NCBI GenBank assembly: GCA_028710565.1 | Contig: JAQTTV010000006.1 | Span: forward strand, 62,001 to 126,000 | Length of the DNA stretch: 64,000 bases | Source of the DNA: Gallionella sp. | GTDB taxonomy: Bacteria > Pseudomonadota > Gammaproteobacteria > Burkholderiales > Gallionellaceae | Direction: 5' to 3' | Part shown: piece after piece, positions 55,436 through 64,000 of the stretch | Numbering within the stretch: position 1 is the first letter of the stretch | Layout of the letters: every line of letters begins with the position of its first letter | Position numbers and translations under genes: made by a program | The notes under the pieces: generated by a model | Database searches by the model: none | Seen by the model: only the letters and a program-made list of their open reading frames with translations | Told to the model about the DNA's origin: nothing

Positions 55436-55855
55436 ATGAACTTTCAACGAGGGCGAAATCGGGAAGAGCCTGAAATCAACTTAATCCCGATGATTGATGT
55501 GTTGCTGGTGATCCTGATTTTTATGATGGTAACCACCAGCTACGCTAAGTTTTCCGAATTACAAATCAACTTACCCGAAGCGGGTGGCGAAGCGGTTGCC
55601 AGCACAGTCAAACCTATCAACGTATCGGTTGATGCCACGCAACACTATGCCATTAACGAGCAAACCCTACCTGCGGGAGGCGTGACCGCCCTCGCTGCCG
55701 CCCTCAAAACGGCAGCAGGCGCGCAAACCGACCCCACCATCGTCATCAACGCCGATGCCAAAGCCACCCATCAATCGGTCATCGACGTGATGGAAGCCGC
55801 CAGAGTGGCAGGATTTTCACGGATTACCTTTACCACACAGAATCAGGCGCAGTAG
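55436..55855 (+). CDS. exbD: ExbD/TolR-family protein
   Basis: A 139-residue protein with one membrane helix and a periplasmic domain. NLIPMIDVLLVILIFMMVT contains the conserved aspartate (ID) that carries the proton. The C-terminal part has VVINADAKATHQSVIDVMEA. It starts 3 bp after exbB and forms the usual pair. After it, the normal next gene lpxK is displaced by a two-gene cassette. Confidence 0.93.
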   Translation: MNFQRGRNREEPEINLIPMIDVLLVILIFMMVTTSYAKFSELQINLPEAGGEAVASTVKPINVSVDATQHYAINEQTLPAGGVTALAAALKTAAGAQTDPTIVINADAKATHQSVIDVMEAARVAGFSRITFTTQNQAQ

Positions 55856-55932
55856 GTATGCTCAATGTTAATTGCGCATACCTACCACCCTGTTTGTCGC
55901 TGCGATGATTCCGTAAGGATATGGAGCACTAA

Positions 55933-57336
55933 ATGAAGATACAAATTAGCAATCTTGGCGCACTTAAACAAGCTGAATTTGAGTTAGGTGAACTCACGAT
56001 TATTTGTGGTGCGAATAATACAGGCAAAACCTATGCGACCTATGCGTTGTATGGTTTTTTAGATTTGTGGCGCAAGGCGTTACCCATAGAAGTCGCTGAA
56101 GAAAAGATAGATGCTTTGATGTCGGATGGTGTTGTACACATTGATTTATCGGAATATGTTGCCCAAATGACAACAATTCTAGAACAAGGCAGCAAGGTCT
56201 ATAGCAAGCGACTATCTTCCGTATTCGCAACATCCCCTGATAAGTTTGCGCAAGCGGATTTCTGCGTATTACTCGAACATAACACAGACACGAAATCGCA
56301 ATACCAAACACAATTTGAACGTCGACTAGGCTCTGCGAATAATGAGCAATTCTTGATTAGCAAAAGTGAAGGCAGCTCTGATCTCGTGGTCTCGTTATTG
56401 ATGGACAAAAGCCAAGTTAGAATTCCGCGTCAAATTATTGCCCAACTCATTGAAGATGCGCTAAAAGATGTGTTATTTGCGAATCACTTCCCCACTCCTT
56501 TTATTGCGAGTGCGGAAAGAACGGGTGCCGCTATTTTTAGAAAAGAATTGAATTTTGCACGTAATCGTTTGCTGGAAGAAATCAGCAAAAATGGTAAAGA
56601 AAAGGATATTGATCCATTCGATTTATTCTTTAAAACGTATGACGATTACGCACTCCCTGTCCAAAAAAACGTAGATTTCACCCGAAAATTAGAGTCTTTG
56701 GCAAAAAAAGGAAGTTTTCTCAAACACCAGCATTCAGACATTCTGATTGACTTCGCAGATATTATTGGGGGGGAATATACGGTCATAAAAGATGACGAAC
56801 TTTACTACATTCCTAAAGGGAAGAGAAAGGTTCTTTTAACGATGGATGAAAGCTCCAGTGCGGTTCGCTCGTTGCTGGACATTGGTTTTTACTTGAAGCA
56901 TCTTGCCAAAAAAGGTGATTTGCTTATGGTCGATGAGCCTGAGCTTAACTTACACCCCGAAAATCAACGACGTGTCGCACGATTATTTGCACGATTAGTG
57001 AATGTCGGCATCAAGGTTTTTATTACCACTCACAGCGACTATATTGTCAAAGAACTCAACACGCTTATCATGCTCAACCACGATAAGCCTCATTTAAAAA
57101 CAATTGCCAAAGCAGAAGGCTATAAAGCTGAAGAGCTATTGTCGGCTGACAAGGTGAAAGTGTATATCGCAGAAGAGGCTCCTATCAGAGTTAGTGGCAA
57201 TACAAACAAGACGAAATGTCACACCCTCGTTCCTGCAACAATTGACCCAGAAATGGGGATAGAAGCGAGAAGTTTCGATGTGACCATTGGAGAAATGAAT
57301 AGGATACAAAGTGCTATTGTCTGGGGAGATGAATAA
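55933..57336 (+). CDS. AAA15/AAA21-type ATPase of a two-gene nuclease cassette
   Basis: A 467-residue cytoplasmic ABC-like ATPase of the AAA15/OLD-like type. The P-loop GANNTGKT is at residues 26-33, and VDEPELNLHP contains the Walker B acidic pair (D334, E335), followed by VFITTHSDYIV with the switch histidine. The region between (about 60-320) is variable, as in RloC, PtuA and AriA defence ATPases. There is no attached nuclease. It overlaps the next gene by 1 bp and is AT-richer than its neighbours. The pair sits between exbD and lpxK, a place where other betaproteobacteria have none. Confidence 0.85.
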   Translation: MKIQISNLGALKQAEFELGELTIICGANNTGKTYATYALYGFLDLWRKALPIEVAEEKIDALMSDGVVHIDLSEYVAQMTTILEQGSKVYSKRLSSVFATSPDKFAQADFCVLLEHNTDTKSQYQTQFERRLGSANNEQFLISKSEGSSDLVVSLLMDKSQVRIPRQIIAQLIEDALKDVLFANHFPTPFIASAERTGAAIFRKELNFARNRLLEEISKNGKEKDIDPFDLFFKTYDDYALPVQKNVDFTRKLESLAKKGSFLKHQHSDILIDFADIIGGEYTVIKDDELYYIPKGKRKVLLTMDESSSAVRSLLDIGFYLKHLAKKGDLLMVDEPELNLHPENQRRVARLFARLVNVGIKVFITTHSDYIVKELNTLIMLNHDKPHLKTIAKAEGYKAEELLSADKVKVYIAEEAPIRVSGNTNKTKCHTLVPATIDPEMGIEARSFDVTIGEMNRIQSAIVWGDE

Positions 57337-57920
57337 TGCCCGACATTCCTATTCTGAAGGAGATGTTGCAAGATAGTGCAACTGTTCCGCTAGAGCAGAA
57401 TATATACGGCAAAAAAATGGTACGGCTGTGCGAACCTAAAAAAGATGATCACATTGGCTATGAAGTGGAAATTCACGGGATGCCAAACGAAGAAAATTGC
57501 GTGGTCATTAAAACCGATGACTTCACCCCACCTTCAAAGTTCTTCCGAGGTACGAAGGGTGAACGGAAACGTGCTGACTTTGTCATCATCGCAAATACCA
57601 ACGACGTAAAAGTCATCATTTGTATCGAACTAAAAGCAACGAAGAAAACCAGTTCGTCAGTGGAAGTTATTCAGCAACTAAAAGGTGCTCAGTGCGTAAT
57701 CGAATACTGCCAGCGAATTGGTAAGCAATTTTGGAATAACGCCAATTTTTTAGCGGACTACGAATATCGCTTTGTCACAGTGAGAGACATCAGTATTCCC
57801 AAGAAGACATCGAAAACAAAAAAAGATCCCACCGCTTTGCACAACACGCCAGCAAACATGTTGAAAATTGATTCGCCTAACAAACTGTACTTAAAACAAC
57901 TTATTTCGGGTTCTTGTTAG
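57336..57920 (+). CDS. Predicted PD-(D/E)XK nuclease partner of the ATPase
   Basis: A 194-residue protein coupled to the ATPase (ATG overlaps its stop). A candidate PD-(D/E)XK site is visible: D81 in KRADFVIIAN, then E98-L99-K100 in IICIELKATKK. A helical part and a basic segment (PKKTSKTKKDPTALHN) follow. No known family named with certainty. Together with the ATPase it resembles nuclease-ATPase pairs in antiphage defence, but with an uncommon effector. Confidence 0.72.
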   Translation: MPDIPILKEMLQDSATVPLEQNIYGKKMVRLCEPKKDDHIGYEVEIHGMPNEENCVVIKTDDFTPPSKFFRGTKGERKRADFVIIANTNDVKVIICIELKATKKTSSSVEVIQQLKGAQCVIEYCQRIGKQFWNNANFLADYEYRFVTVRDISIPKKTSKTKKDPTALHNTPANMLKIDSPNKLYLKQLISGSC

Positions 57921-57977
57921 CATTCGTAGCAGAAAATTGCCAAACACCACTACAGCACAACGCGCCGCAATTTAACC

Positions 57978-59060
57978 ATGTCATTCCACCTCCCCGATTA
58001 CTGGCATCGCCGCCATCCCTTACATTTGTTGCTATTGCCGATGAGTTGGCTGTTTGGCGCATTGGCGGCTGGTCGGCGGGTTTTGTATCGTGTGGGGATT
58101 TTCAAATCCGTGCGTTTGGCGGTTCCTGTGATGATCGTGGGCAATATCAGCGTGGGCGGTACGGGGAAAACGCCGTTGACTTTGGCGTTGGCGCGGCAAT
58201 TGGTTGAGCGCGGCTTTCATCCCTTGATTGTGAGTCGCGGTTATGGCGGCAATGCGCAACAGCCGCAACGTGTGCTGCAGGACAGCACAGCGGAACAGGT
58301 GGGCGATGAGCCATTGTTGATGGCGCGGCGGGGTTTGTGTCCTGTGTGGATAGGACGAGATCGTGTCGCGGCAGCACAAGCGGCGTTGGCGCAGCATCCC
58401 GAATGTGATGTGATGTTGTGCGACGATGGCTTGCAGCATTATCGTTTGCAGCGCGATGTGGAAATCGTGGTGGTGGATGGGGTGCGCGGCTTTGGCAATG
58501 GCTGGTTGTTGCCTGCGGGGATGTTGCGCGAACCGATTCGGCGATTGCAAACGGTGGATGCGGTGGTGGTAAATGGCGGGAATAGTGGGTACGAATTTAT
58601 TCGTACATCGCCCGCAAGGGCGAAAATTGACGGGGAAAGCGTGCGAATACATTCGCACCCACAAGCGGATGCACACCCACCTGCGTTTTCGATGCAGCTA
58701 TCGGGTAAGCAATTTGTGAATTTGCTTAATCCACAACAAACCGCCCAAGCGACTGATTTTCAAGGCTTGCGACTGCATGCGGTGGCGGGTATCGGCAATC
58801 CGCAACGTTATTTTGACCATCTCACTTCCTTGGGTTTATCCTTCACTCCCCACGCTTTTCCCGATCATCATCCCTATGCGAAGACTGATTTGGCGTTTGA
58901 GGCATGCGATGCGCTACTCCTCACCGAAAAAGATGCGGTAAAATGCCCCTCTTTTGCGGATGCAAGATTTTGGGTGTTGCGTGTGGAAGCCCAGATTGAA
59001 CCCGCGTTAATCGAACTTATACTGCGAAAATTACCCCCTCATGGATGCAAAACTGCTTGA
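57978..59060 (+). CDS. lpxK: Tetraacyldisaccharide 4'-kinase
   Basis: Phosphorylates lipid A precursor at the 4' position in the inner membrane; 360 residues. The N-terminal helix is followed by [15 protein letters not shown] (P-loop), [27 protein letters not shown] and LLTEKDAVK, all typical. An insertion of about 27 residues (about 203-229) comes from a palindromic repeat. It overlaps the Trm112 gene by 20 bp. It lies in the exbBD-lpxK-kdsB-adk operon. Confidence 0.95.
   Translation: MSFHLPDYWHRRHPLHLLLLPMSWLFGALAAGRRVLYRVGIFKSVRLAVPVMIVGNISVGGTGKTPLTLALARQLVERGFHPLIVSRGYGGNAQQPQRVLQDSTAEQVGDEPLLMARRGLCPVWIGRDRVAAAQAALAQHPECDVMLCDDGLQHYRLQRDVEIVVVDGVRGFGNGWLLPAGMLREPIRRLQTVDAVVVNGGNSGYEFIRTSPARAKIDGESVRIHSHPQADAHPPAFSMQLSGKQFVNLLNPQQTAQATDFQGLRLHAVAGIGNPQRYFDHLTSLGLSFTPHAFPDHHPYAKTDLAFEACDALLLTEKDAVKCPSFADARFWVLRVEAQIEPALIELILRKLPPHGCKTA
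58585..58662. repeat. Palindromic repeat inside lpxK
   Basis: Arms GTGGGTACGAATTTATTCG.. (58585-58606) and GTGCGAATACATTCGCACCC.. (58641-58662) are reverse complements at 19 of 22 positions, with an inner hairpin CGCCCGCAAGGGCG. The frame is kept. Confidence 0.85.
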
Positions 59061-59225
59061 AATTCTGGTGTGCCCGTTGTGTAAATCCCCGTTGATTTAC
59101 CTGAAATCGGCGCAAGAGCTCGTCTGCAAAGCGGATCGATTGGCGTTCAAAATCGCCGATGGCATTCCTGTGATGTTGGCGGACGAAGCCCGTAAGCTGT
59201 CCGCTGAAGAAGTCGAAACCCTCAA

Positions 59226-59229
<4 letters not shown>
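59041..59229 (+). CDS. Trm112-like protein (YcaR type)
   Basis: A 62-residue protein, [18 protein letters not shown], with a CPLC zinc-binding pair. Short Trm112-like proteins in this position between lpxK and kdsB are common in proteobacteria. It overlaps lpxK by 20 bp and kdsB by 4 bp. Function in bacteria is uncertain; Trm112 homologues activate methyltransferases. Confidence 0.92.
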
Positions 59230-60709
<1,480 letters not shown>

Positions 60710-60714
60710 ACGTT

Positions 60715-60819
60715 ATGCTAAGCAATTTCACCCTCGCGGATGCGAAACGTATCTCAGCAGCTGCGCAAGCAGAAGTGATACGCAATAATAGCGAAATGGT
60801 GATCGCGGCGTTGGCGTAA
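60715..60819 (+). pseudogene. N-terminal remnant of an HbpS/GlcG-like gene
   Basis: A 34-codon frame, MLSNFTLADAKRISAAAQAE then VIRNNSEMVIAALA, ending in TAA. It matches the N-terminus of the intact HbpS/GlcG-like protein at 62441 (LSLAEAKSIAAAAQAEALRN and VVIAVVDDGG) and stops where that continues. It looks like a truncated duplicate placed right after adk. Confidence 0.75.
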
Positions 60820-60821
60820 TA

Positions 60822-60849
60822 ACAAAGGGCACGGAGACGTGCCCTTTGT
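60822..60849 (+). terminator. Hairpin after the adk cluster
   Basis: A 12-bp perfect stem ACAAAGGGCACG / CGTGCCCTTTGT with loop GAGA. No long T-run follows on the plus strand, so termination is probable but not certain. Confidence 0.6.
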
Positions 60850-60867
60850 CATAAAAAGTTAAATCCA

Positions 60868-61854
60868 ATGACCACTCCTCTTACGTCAGAGCAACGAGAA
60901 CTTTGTCAGGCGAATAAAACTGTCTCAGATAAGCTCTCACGATTTTTATCAAATGTTCCAGACGTAAAGGAAGAGTCCGTCACAGATTATCTGATGTGGA
61001 AGTGGCGAGAGTTGGATGTAAAATTCAATTACTTGAACGTTTCGAGTTTTACTCGCTACGTCGAAAATAAGGAAACGGGTGCTGACTTTGAAATGGAGTT
61101 ATGGCTAGTTGGAGACGAATTTAGTTTTCCCATTGTCTTTCAAGCGAAAAAGCTCAAGCACTCAAGAGGTGCGCACAAGGGAAAATTGAATTATCCAAAA
61201 GGGACGCAAGCGCAATTGTCGATGCTGCTTAGCTACGCGAGATCGAATAAACGTATCCCTTTTTACATTTTCTACACGCCAGAAGAAATTTACAAAACGC
61301 AGTGCTGTAGAAATTTTGGTTGCAGAGAGGCGTTCGAGGTCGAGAATAGGCAAGGTCAGAAAACTCAACCATGGCAACATCAAAAAAGTGGCATGTTCAT
61401 TATGGATGCGCATACTGTCAAAAAATTTGCGGATGGTGAGATTAAGAATAGAGACTTACTCCAGTTGTGCACCCCATTTTTCTGTATTTTTTGTTGCAAC
61501 GAAAGAGAGTACTTCTTTGAGCAACTTATCAATAAACCACCATTTGATGCAGCAAAATATCCAACTGCTTTACTCCCAAAATACGTCAAAATGTTGCTCA
61601 CGGAGAGATATTCGTATTCTCCCGAAGAATTGTCAGCAATCAAAAATGATCGGCGGGAAGAACAGCTCAAACAAGATATAACTTCAGTTATTGAAGAAAA
61701 TCAGTTACGGAAATTTCACATCGTCAGCGTTTATGATATGCGTAGTGAACAAAGTACACTCAAGCTGGGACATCAGCTTGCATCAGCTAACGAAATACCC
61801 CATCCCAATGATCTGACCCATGTGGAATACGATAAAGGCAAATGGAAAACATAA
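60868..61854 (+). CDS. Predicted PD-(D/E)XK-like protein, DUF6615-type
   Basis: A 328-residue protein. EESVTDYLMWKWREL, then GADFEMELWL and IVFQAKKL give the E...D...QxK layout of a PD-(D/E)XK-like fold and resemble, from memory, the DUF6615 family. The middle has FYIFYTPEEIY. The second half is lysine- and glutamate-rich, ending LTHVEYDKGKWKT. It is AT-richer than its neighbours. A HigA-type regulator follows 15 bp downstream, so both are probably co-transcribed. Function not established. Confidence 0.68.
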   Translation: MTTPLTSEQRELCQANKTVSDKLSRFLSNVPDVKEESVTDYLMWKWRELDVKFNYLNVSSFTRYVENKETGADFEMELWLVGDEFSFPIVFQAKKLKHSRGAHKGKLNYPKGTQAQLSMLLSYARSNKRIPFYIFYTPEEIYKTQCCRNFGCREAFEVENRQGQKTQPWQHQKSGMFIMDAHTVKKFADGEIKNRDLLQLCTPFFCIFCCNEREYFFEQLINKPPFDAAKYPTALLPKYVKMLLTERYSYSPEELSAIKNDRREEQLKQDITSVIEENQLRKFHIVSVYDMRSEQSTLKLGHQLASANEIPHPNDLTHVEYDKGKWKT

Positions 61855-61869
61855 ACATTGGAGGTCATT

Positions 61870-62274
61870 ATGAATGATATGGTCAAAAATATCGCCCAAA
61901 ATTGGAGTCCGCTCTCGCCCTTGTTGGCCGTACCTCGCACGGAGGACGAATACGATGCCCGCGTAGAATTGATGAATCAACTCATTGACGAAATTGGGGA
62001 GAATGAAACGCATCCTTTGGCTAGTTTGTTGGACACGGTGGGCGCATTGGTGGCGCATTACGAAGCCGCGCACTACCCATTGCCCGATGTGCCACCGCAA
62101 GATGTGTTGGCATATTTGATGGAAGACCACCATCTGACCCAAAGCCAATTGCCCGAAGTAGGCAGTCAGGGTGTGGTTTCAGAAATTTTGCGCGGTAAAC
62201 GCCAGCTCAATACGCGACAAATTCAAGCAGTCGCACATCGTTTTGGGGTGTCGCCTAGCGTATTTTTTCATTAA
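61870..62274 (+). CDS. higA: HigA-type antitoxin/regulator
   Basis: A 134-residue protein: DVLAYLMEDHHLTQSQLPEV followed by GVVSEILRGKRQLNTRQIQA is the helix-turn-helix of the HigA family. GGAGG lies at 61860-61864. The N-terminal half (LLAVPRTEDEYDARVELMNQ) is typical of the larger HigA proteins. No higB toxin is next to it; the upstream gene is a nuclease-like protein instead. The stop codon lies at the edge of a repeat. Confidence 0.85.
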   Translation: MNDMVKNIAQNWSPLSPLLAVPRTEDEYDARVELMNQLIDEIGENETHPLASLLDTVGALVAHYEAAHYPLPDVPPQDVLAYLMEDHHLTQSQLPEVGSQGVVSEILRGKRQLNTRQIQAVAHRFGVSPSVFFH

Positions 62275-62406
62275 GGAAACGCTGATTAAATCCGTTCGTC
62301 CTGAGTCGTGAGCTTGTCGAATGGCCGAAGGATGAATGGATTTAATTTTCCGCTCATGGTTCGACAAGCTCACCACGAACGGAAGGTTAAATAATAATCA
62401 CCTTAA
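62271..62406. repeat. MITE-like palindromic repeat with TTAAGG ends
   Basis: Ends TTAAGG and CCTTAA. Inside, CTGATTAAATCCGTTCG and two opposed TTCGACAAGCTCAC-type cores. The left end starts in the higA stop codon (TAA 62272-62274). Related in inverse to the repeat at 14699-14832. Confidence 0.7.
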
Positions 62407-62440
62407 ATATCAACAGGATAAAACTTTAGGAGCTTATTTC

Positions 62441-62890
62441 ATGGCACACAAACCCGTACTCTCTCTCGCGGAAGCGAAAAGCATCGCAGCAGCCGCTCAA
62501 GCGGAAGCCTTGCGCAATGACTGGAAAGTGGTCATTGCGGTAGTGGATGATGGTGGTCATTTGCTGTATCTGCAACGTGAGCACGACACGTCTTTTGGTG
62601 CAGTAGAAACCGCGATTGCGAAAGCCTACGCGGCGGTGGCGTTTCAACGTCCCACCAAGATGTCAGAAGAAGCGGTGCTCAGTGGACGATTGATTCATCT
62701 GGCATTGCCACGAGTAATTCCTGCTGAAGGCGGCGTGCCGATTACGCTTGATGGCGTGTTGGTAGGTGGACTGGGTATCAGCGGCGTGCGGGCATTCCAA
62801 GATGGGCAAATTGCCGCTGCGGGTATCACTGCTTTGGAAGCAATTCAATCCAACCCAACCCAACCAACTAATTATCTATATAATCAATAA
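62441..62890 (+). CDS. Haem-binding/GlcG family protein (HbpS-like)
   Basis: A 149-residue protein from the ATG at 62441 (TTAGGAGC upstream). LSLAEAKSIAAAAQAEALRN, VVIAVVDDGGHLLYLQRE and LIHLALPRVIPAEGGVPIT followed by GGLGISG match the HbpS/GlcG family. Members bind haem or act with glycolate/propanediol enzymes. The role here is unknown. A truncated copy of its N-terminus lies at 60715. Confidence 0.88.
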   Translation: MAHKPVLSLAEAKSIAAAAQAEALRNDWKVVIAVVDDGGHLLYLQREHDTSFGAVETAIAKAYAAVAFQRPTKMSEEAVLSGRLIHLALPRVIPAEGGVPITLDGVLVGGLGISGVRAFQDGQIAAAGITALEAIQSNPTQPTNYLYNQ

Positions 62891-62891
62891 A

Positions 62892-62909
62892 TTGTGACAA
62901 TTTTGTGAC
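62892..62909 (+). promoter_or_regulatory. Candidate Pho box upstream of pstS
   Basis: Two direct TTGTGAC repeats 11 bp apart (62892-62898 and 62903-62909), the spacing of PhoB half-sites, about 115 bp before pstS. The bases deviate from the CTGTCAT consensus. Confidence 0.4.
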
Positions 62910-63025
62910 GAAATTTCGCGCTTTTCTCGGAAAAGTTTGATAGCATAGCAATCAGCTCAAGAATAAAGTTTTCTTGAGTTTGTGCGCGATTGATTCAAAA
63001 CATACACTTATTCCGTGGAGGCATG

Positions 63026-64000
63026 ATGAACAACCTACTCAAAGCCATGCTGTTAATTTCACTGCTTGGCAACGTTAACTTCGCTCAATCCATCGAAATT
63101 AAAGGAGCTGGTGCCACTTTTCCCGCGCCTCTCTATGCTAAGTGGGCAGAGGCTTATCGAAGTAAAACTGGAATAGCCATCAACTATCAAGCCGTCGGCT
63201 CCGAGCAGGGGATTCAGCAGATTAGTGATAAAGCAGTTGACTTTGGTGCGTCAGATATTCCCCTCAGCTCTGCCGAGCTCAAGAAAAAGGGATTAATACA
63301 GTTTCCTGCCACGGTGGGTGGTGTTGTTCCCGTCATCAATGTGGAAGGTATCGCATCAGGTACCTTAAAGTTGGATGGTGCAACCTTGGGAGATATTTAT
63401 ATTGGTAAAATTACCCAATGGAATGACCCTGCCATCGCCGCGCTCAATAAAGGCGTAACCCTGCCAAATCGCCCCATCACAGTGGTTCATCAATCTTTTG
63501 GTTCGGGCACGAGCTTTATTTTTGGTCAATATCTCGCTGAAGTGAGCACTCCATGGAAAGCATTGGGCAACAAAGGAACCGCTTCTGAATGGAAAACTGG
63601 TCAACACATTGGACGTGGCAACAAAGCGGTTGTTGAACGATTGCGGCAAAGTGGCGGCGGAATAGCTTACGTGGAATATGCCTACGCGGCACAAAATAAT
63701 TTGAACATCGTGCAACTCAAAAACCGCGATGGTCAATTCGTCAAGGCTCATAGTGCCAGTTTTAAAGCTGCGGCGGCAAATGCAGAGTGGGAAAAATCTT
63801 CCGACTTTTACCAGCTTCTCGTGAATAAATCAGGCAAAGAGGCTTGGCCTATCACTTCTGCAACCTTTATTTTGATGCACAAAACTCAAGATCAAGCTCT
63901 CGTCGGCAAAGAAATTTTACAGTTCTTCAATTGGGCTTATCTCAATGGTCAAGGATTGACGGCACAACTTGAATATGTACACTTACCCAATAATGTGATT
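63026..64000 (+). CDS. pstS: Phosphate-binding protein PstS (runs off the window)
   Basis: Periplasmic binding protein for phosphate uptake by the PstSCAB transporter. 325 codons are seen; the end is beyond the window. GGAGG lies at 63017-63021, so the ATG at 63026 is preferred to 63023. The signal peptide is MNNLLKAMLLISLLGNVNFA. GAGATFPAPLYAKWAE, GSEQGIQQI, VDFGASDIPLS, TQWNDPAIAALN and GSGTSFIF fit PstS. The loop that normally reads R-x-D-GSGT is HQSFGSGT here (155-162), so an arginine and an aspartate used for phosphate are replaced. Confidence 0.9.
   Translation, partial: MNNLLKAMLLISLLGNVNFAQSIEIKGAGATFPAPLYAKWAEAYRSKTGIAINYQAVGSEQGIQQISDKAVDFGASDIPLSSAELKKKGLIQFPATVGGVVPVINVEGIASGTLKLDGATLGDIYIGKITQWNDPAIAALNKGVTLPNRPITVVHQSFGSGTSFIFGQYLAEVSTPWKALGNKGTASEWKTGQHIGRGNKAVVERLRQSGGGIAYVEYAYAAQNNLNIVQLKNRDGQFVKAHSASFKAAAANAEWEKSSDFYQLLVNKSGKEAWPITSATFILMHKTQDQALVGKEILQFFNWAYLNGQGLTAQLEYVHLPNNVI

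Noticed and set aside
63026-64000. pstS considered as a truncated gene
   Set aside because: The frame is open to the window edge, so the missing end is due to the cut, not a mutation.

Overview
The window looks like a chromosomal segment of a Gram-negative betaproteobacterium with middling GC content. Three things point there: the order xseA-exbB-exbD-lpxK-Trm112-kdsB-adk, the order ilvE-CHCC zinc finger-waaF, and a Neisseria/Burkholderia-type trimeric porin. The class is an inference from gene order and families. No rRNA gene was seen, and no tRNA gene or CRISPR array was recognised by eye.

Layout. 1-3.1 kb holds the AmmeMemoRadiSam trio (amrB, amrA, amrS) and a PH-like membrane protein. 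3.2-9 kb holds an outer-membrane protein, a lipoprotein, a YejBE-type peptide ABC permease pair and a di-haem cytochrome c peroxidase. 9.1-13.7 kb is one large predicted antiphage protein, a Cap4-like nuclease fused to a STAND NTPase. 13.7-20.7 kb carries tyrA, a cNMP/CBS/DUF294 signalling protein, a CZB protein, an MFS transporter and a hipBA module with three evenly spaced operators. 20.9-27 kb is a four-gene conflict-type operon: a GD-repeat protein, an inactive-STAND-like protein, a MoxR AAA+ ATPase and a vWA-like/SUMF membrane protein. 27.2-36 kb is mostly housekeeping (gmk-rpoZ-spoT, surE, aroC, ybiT, murI). 36-40.3 kb is a toxin-antitoxin island: an orphan ParD-like gene, RelE/XRE, a Panacea (DUF4065) pair, and a PIN protein with a large partner. 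40.4-54 kb returns to housekeeping (FAD oxidase and haem c protein, priA, porin, a SUMF protein, ilvE, waaF, ppa, folD, xseA). 54.0-54.8 kb is an AT-rich non-coding region with three modules of DnaA boxes, which resembles a replication origin or a DnaA-titration site. 54.8-60.7 kb is the exbBD-lpxK-Trm112-kdsB-adk operon, interrupted by a two-gene ATPase/nuclease cassette. 60.7-64 kb has a gene remnant, another nuclease-like gene with a HigA-type regulator, an HbpS/GlcG-like gene, and the start of pstS, which runs off the window.

The window is rich in small palindromic repeats. Some sit between genes, including two 117-bp MITE-like copies in opposite orientation. Four are inserted in frame inside protein genes: the YejE-like permease, the vWA/SUMF protein, lpxK and kdsB.

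The best candidates for poorly described systems are the MoxR/iSTAND/vWA-SUMF operon, the ATPase plus PD-(D/E)XK pair inside the lpxK operon, the DnaA-box modules, and the Panacea and PIN gene pairs. All functional assignments are from reading sequence motifs; no database search was run.
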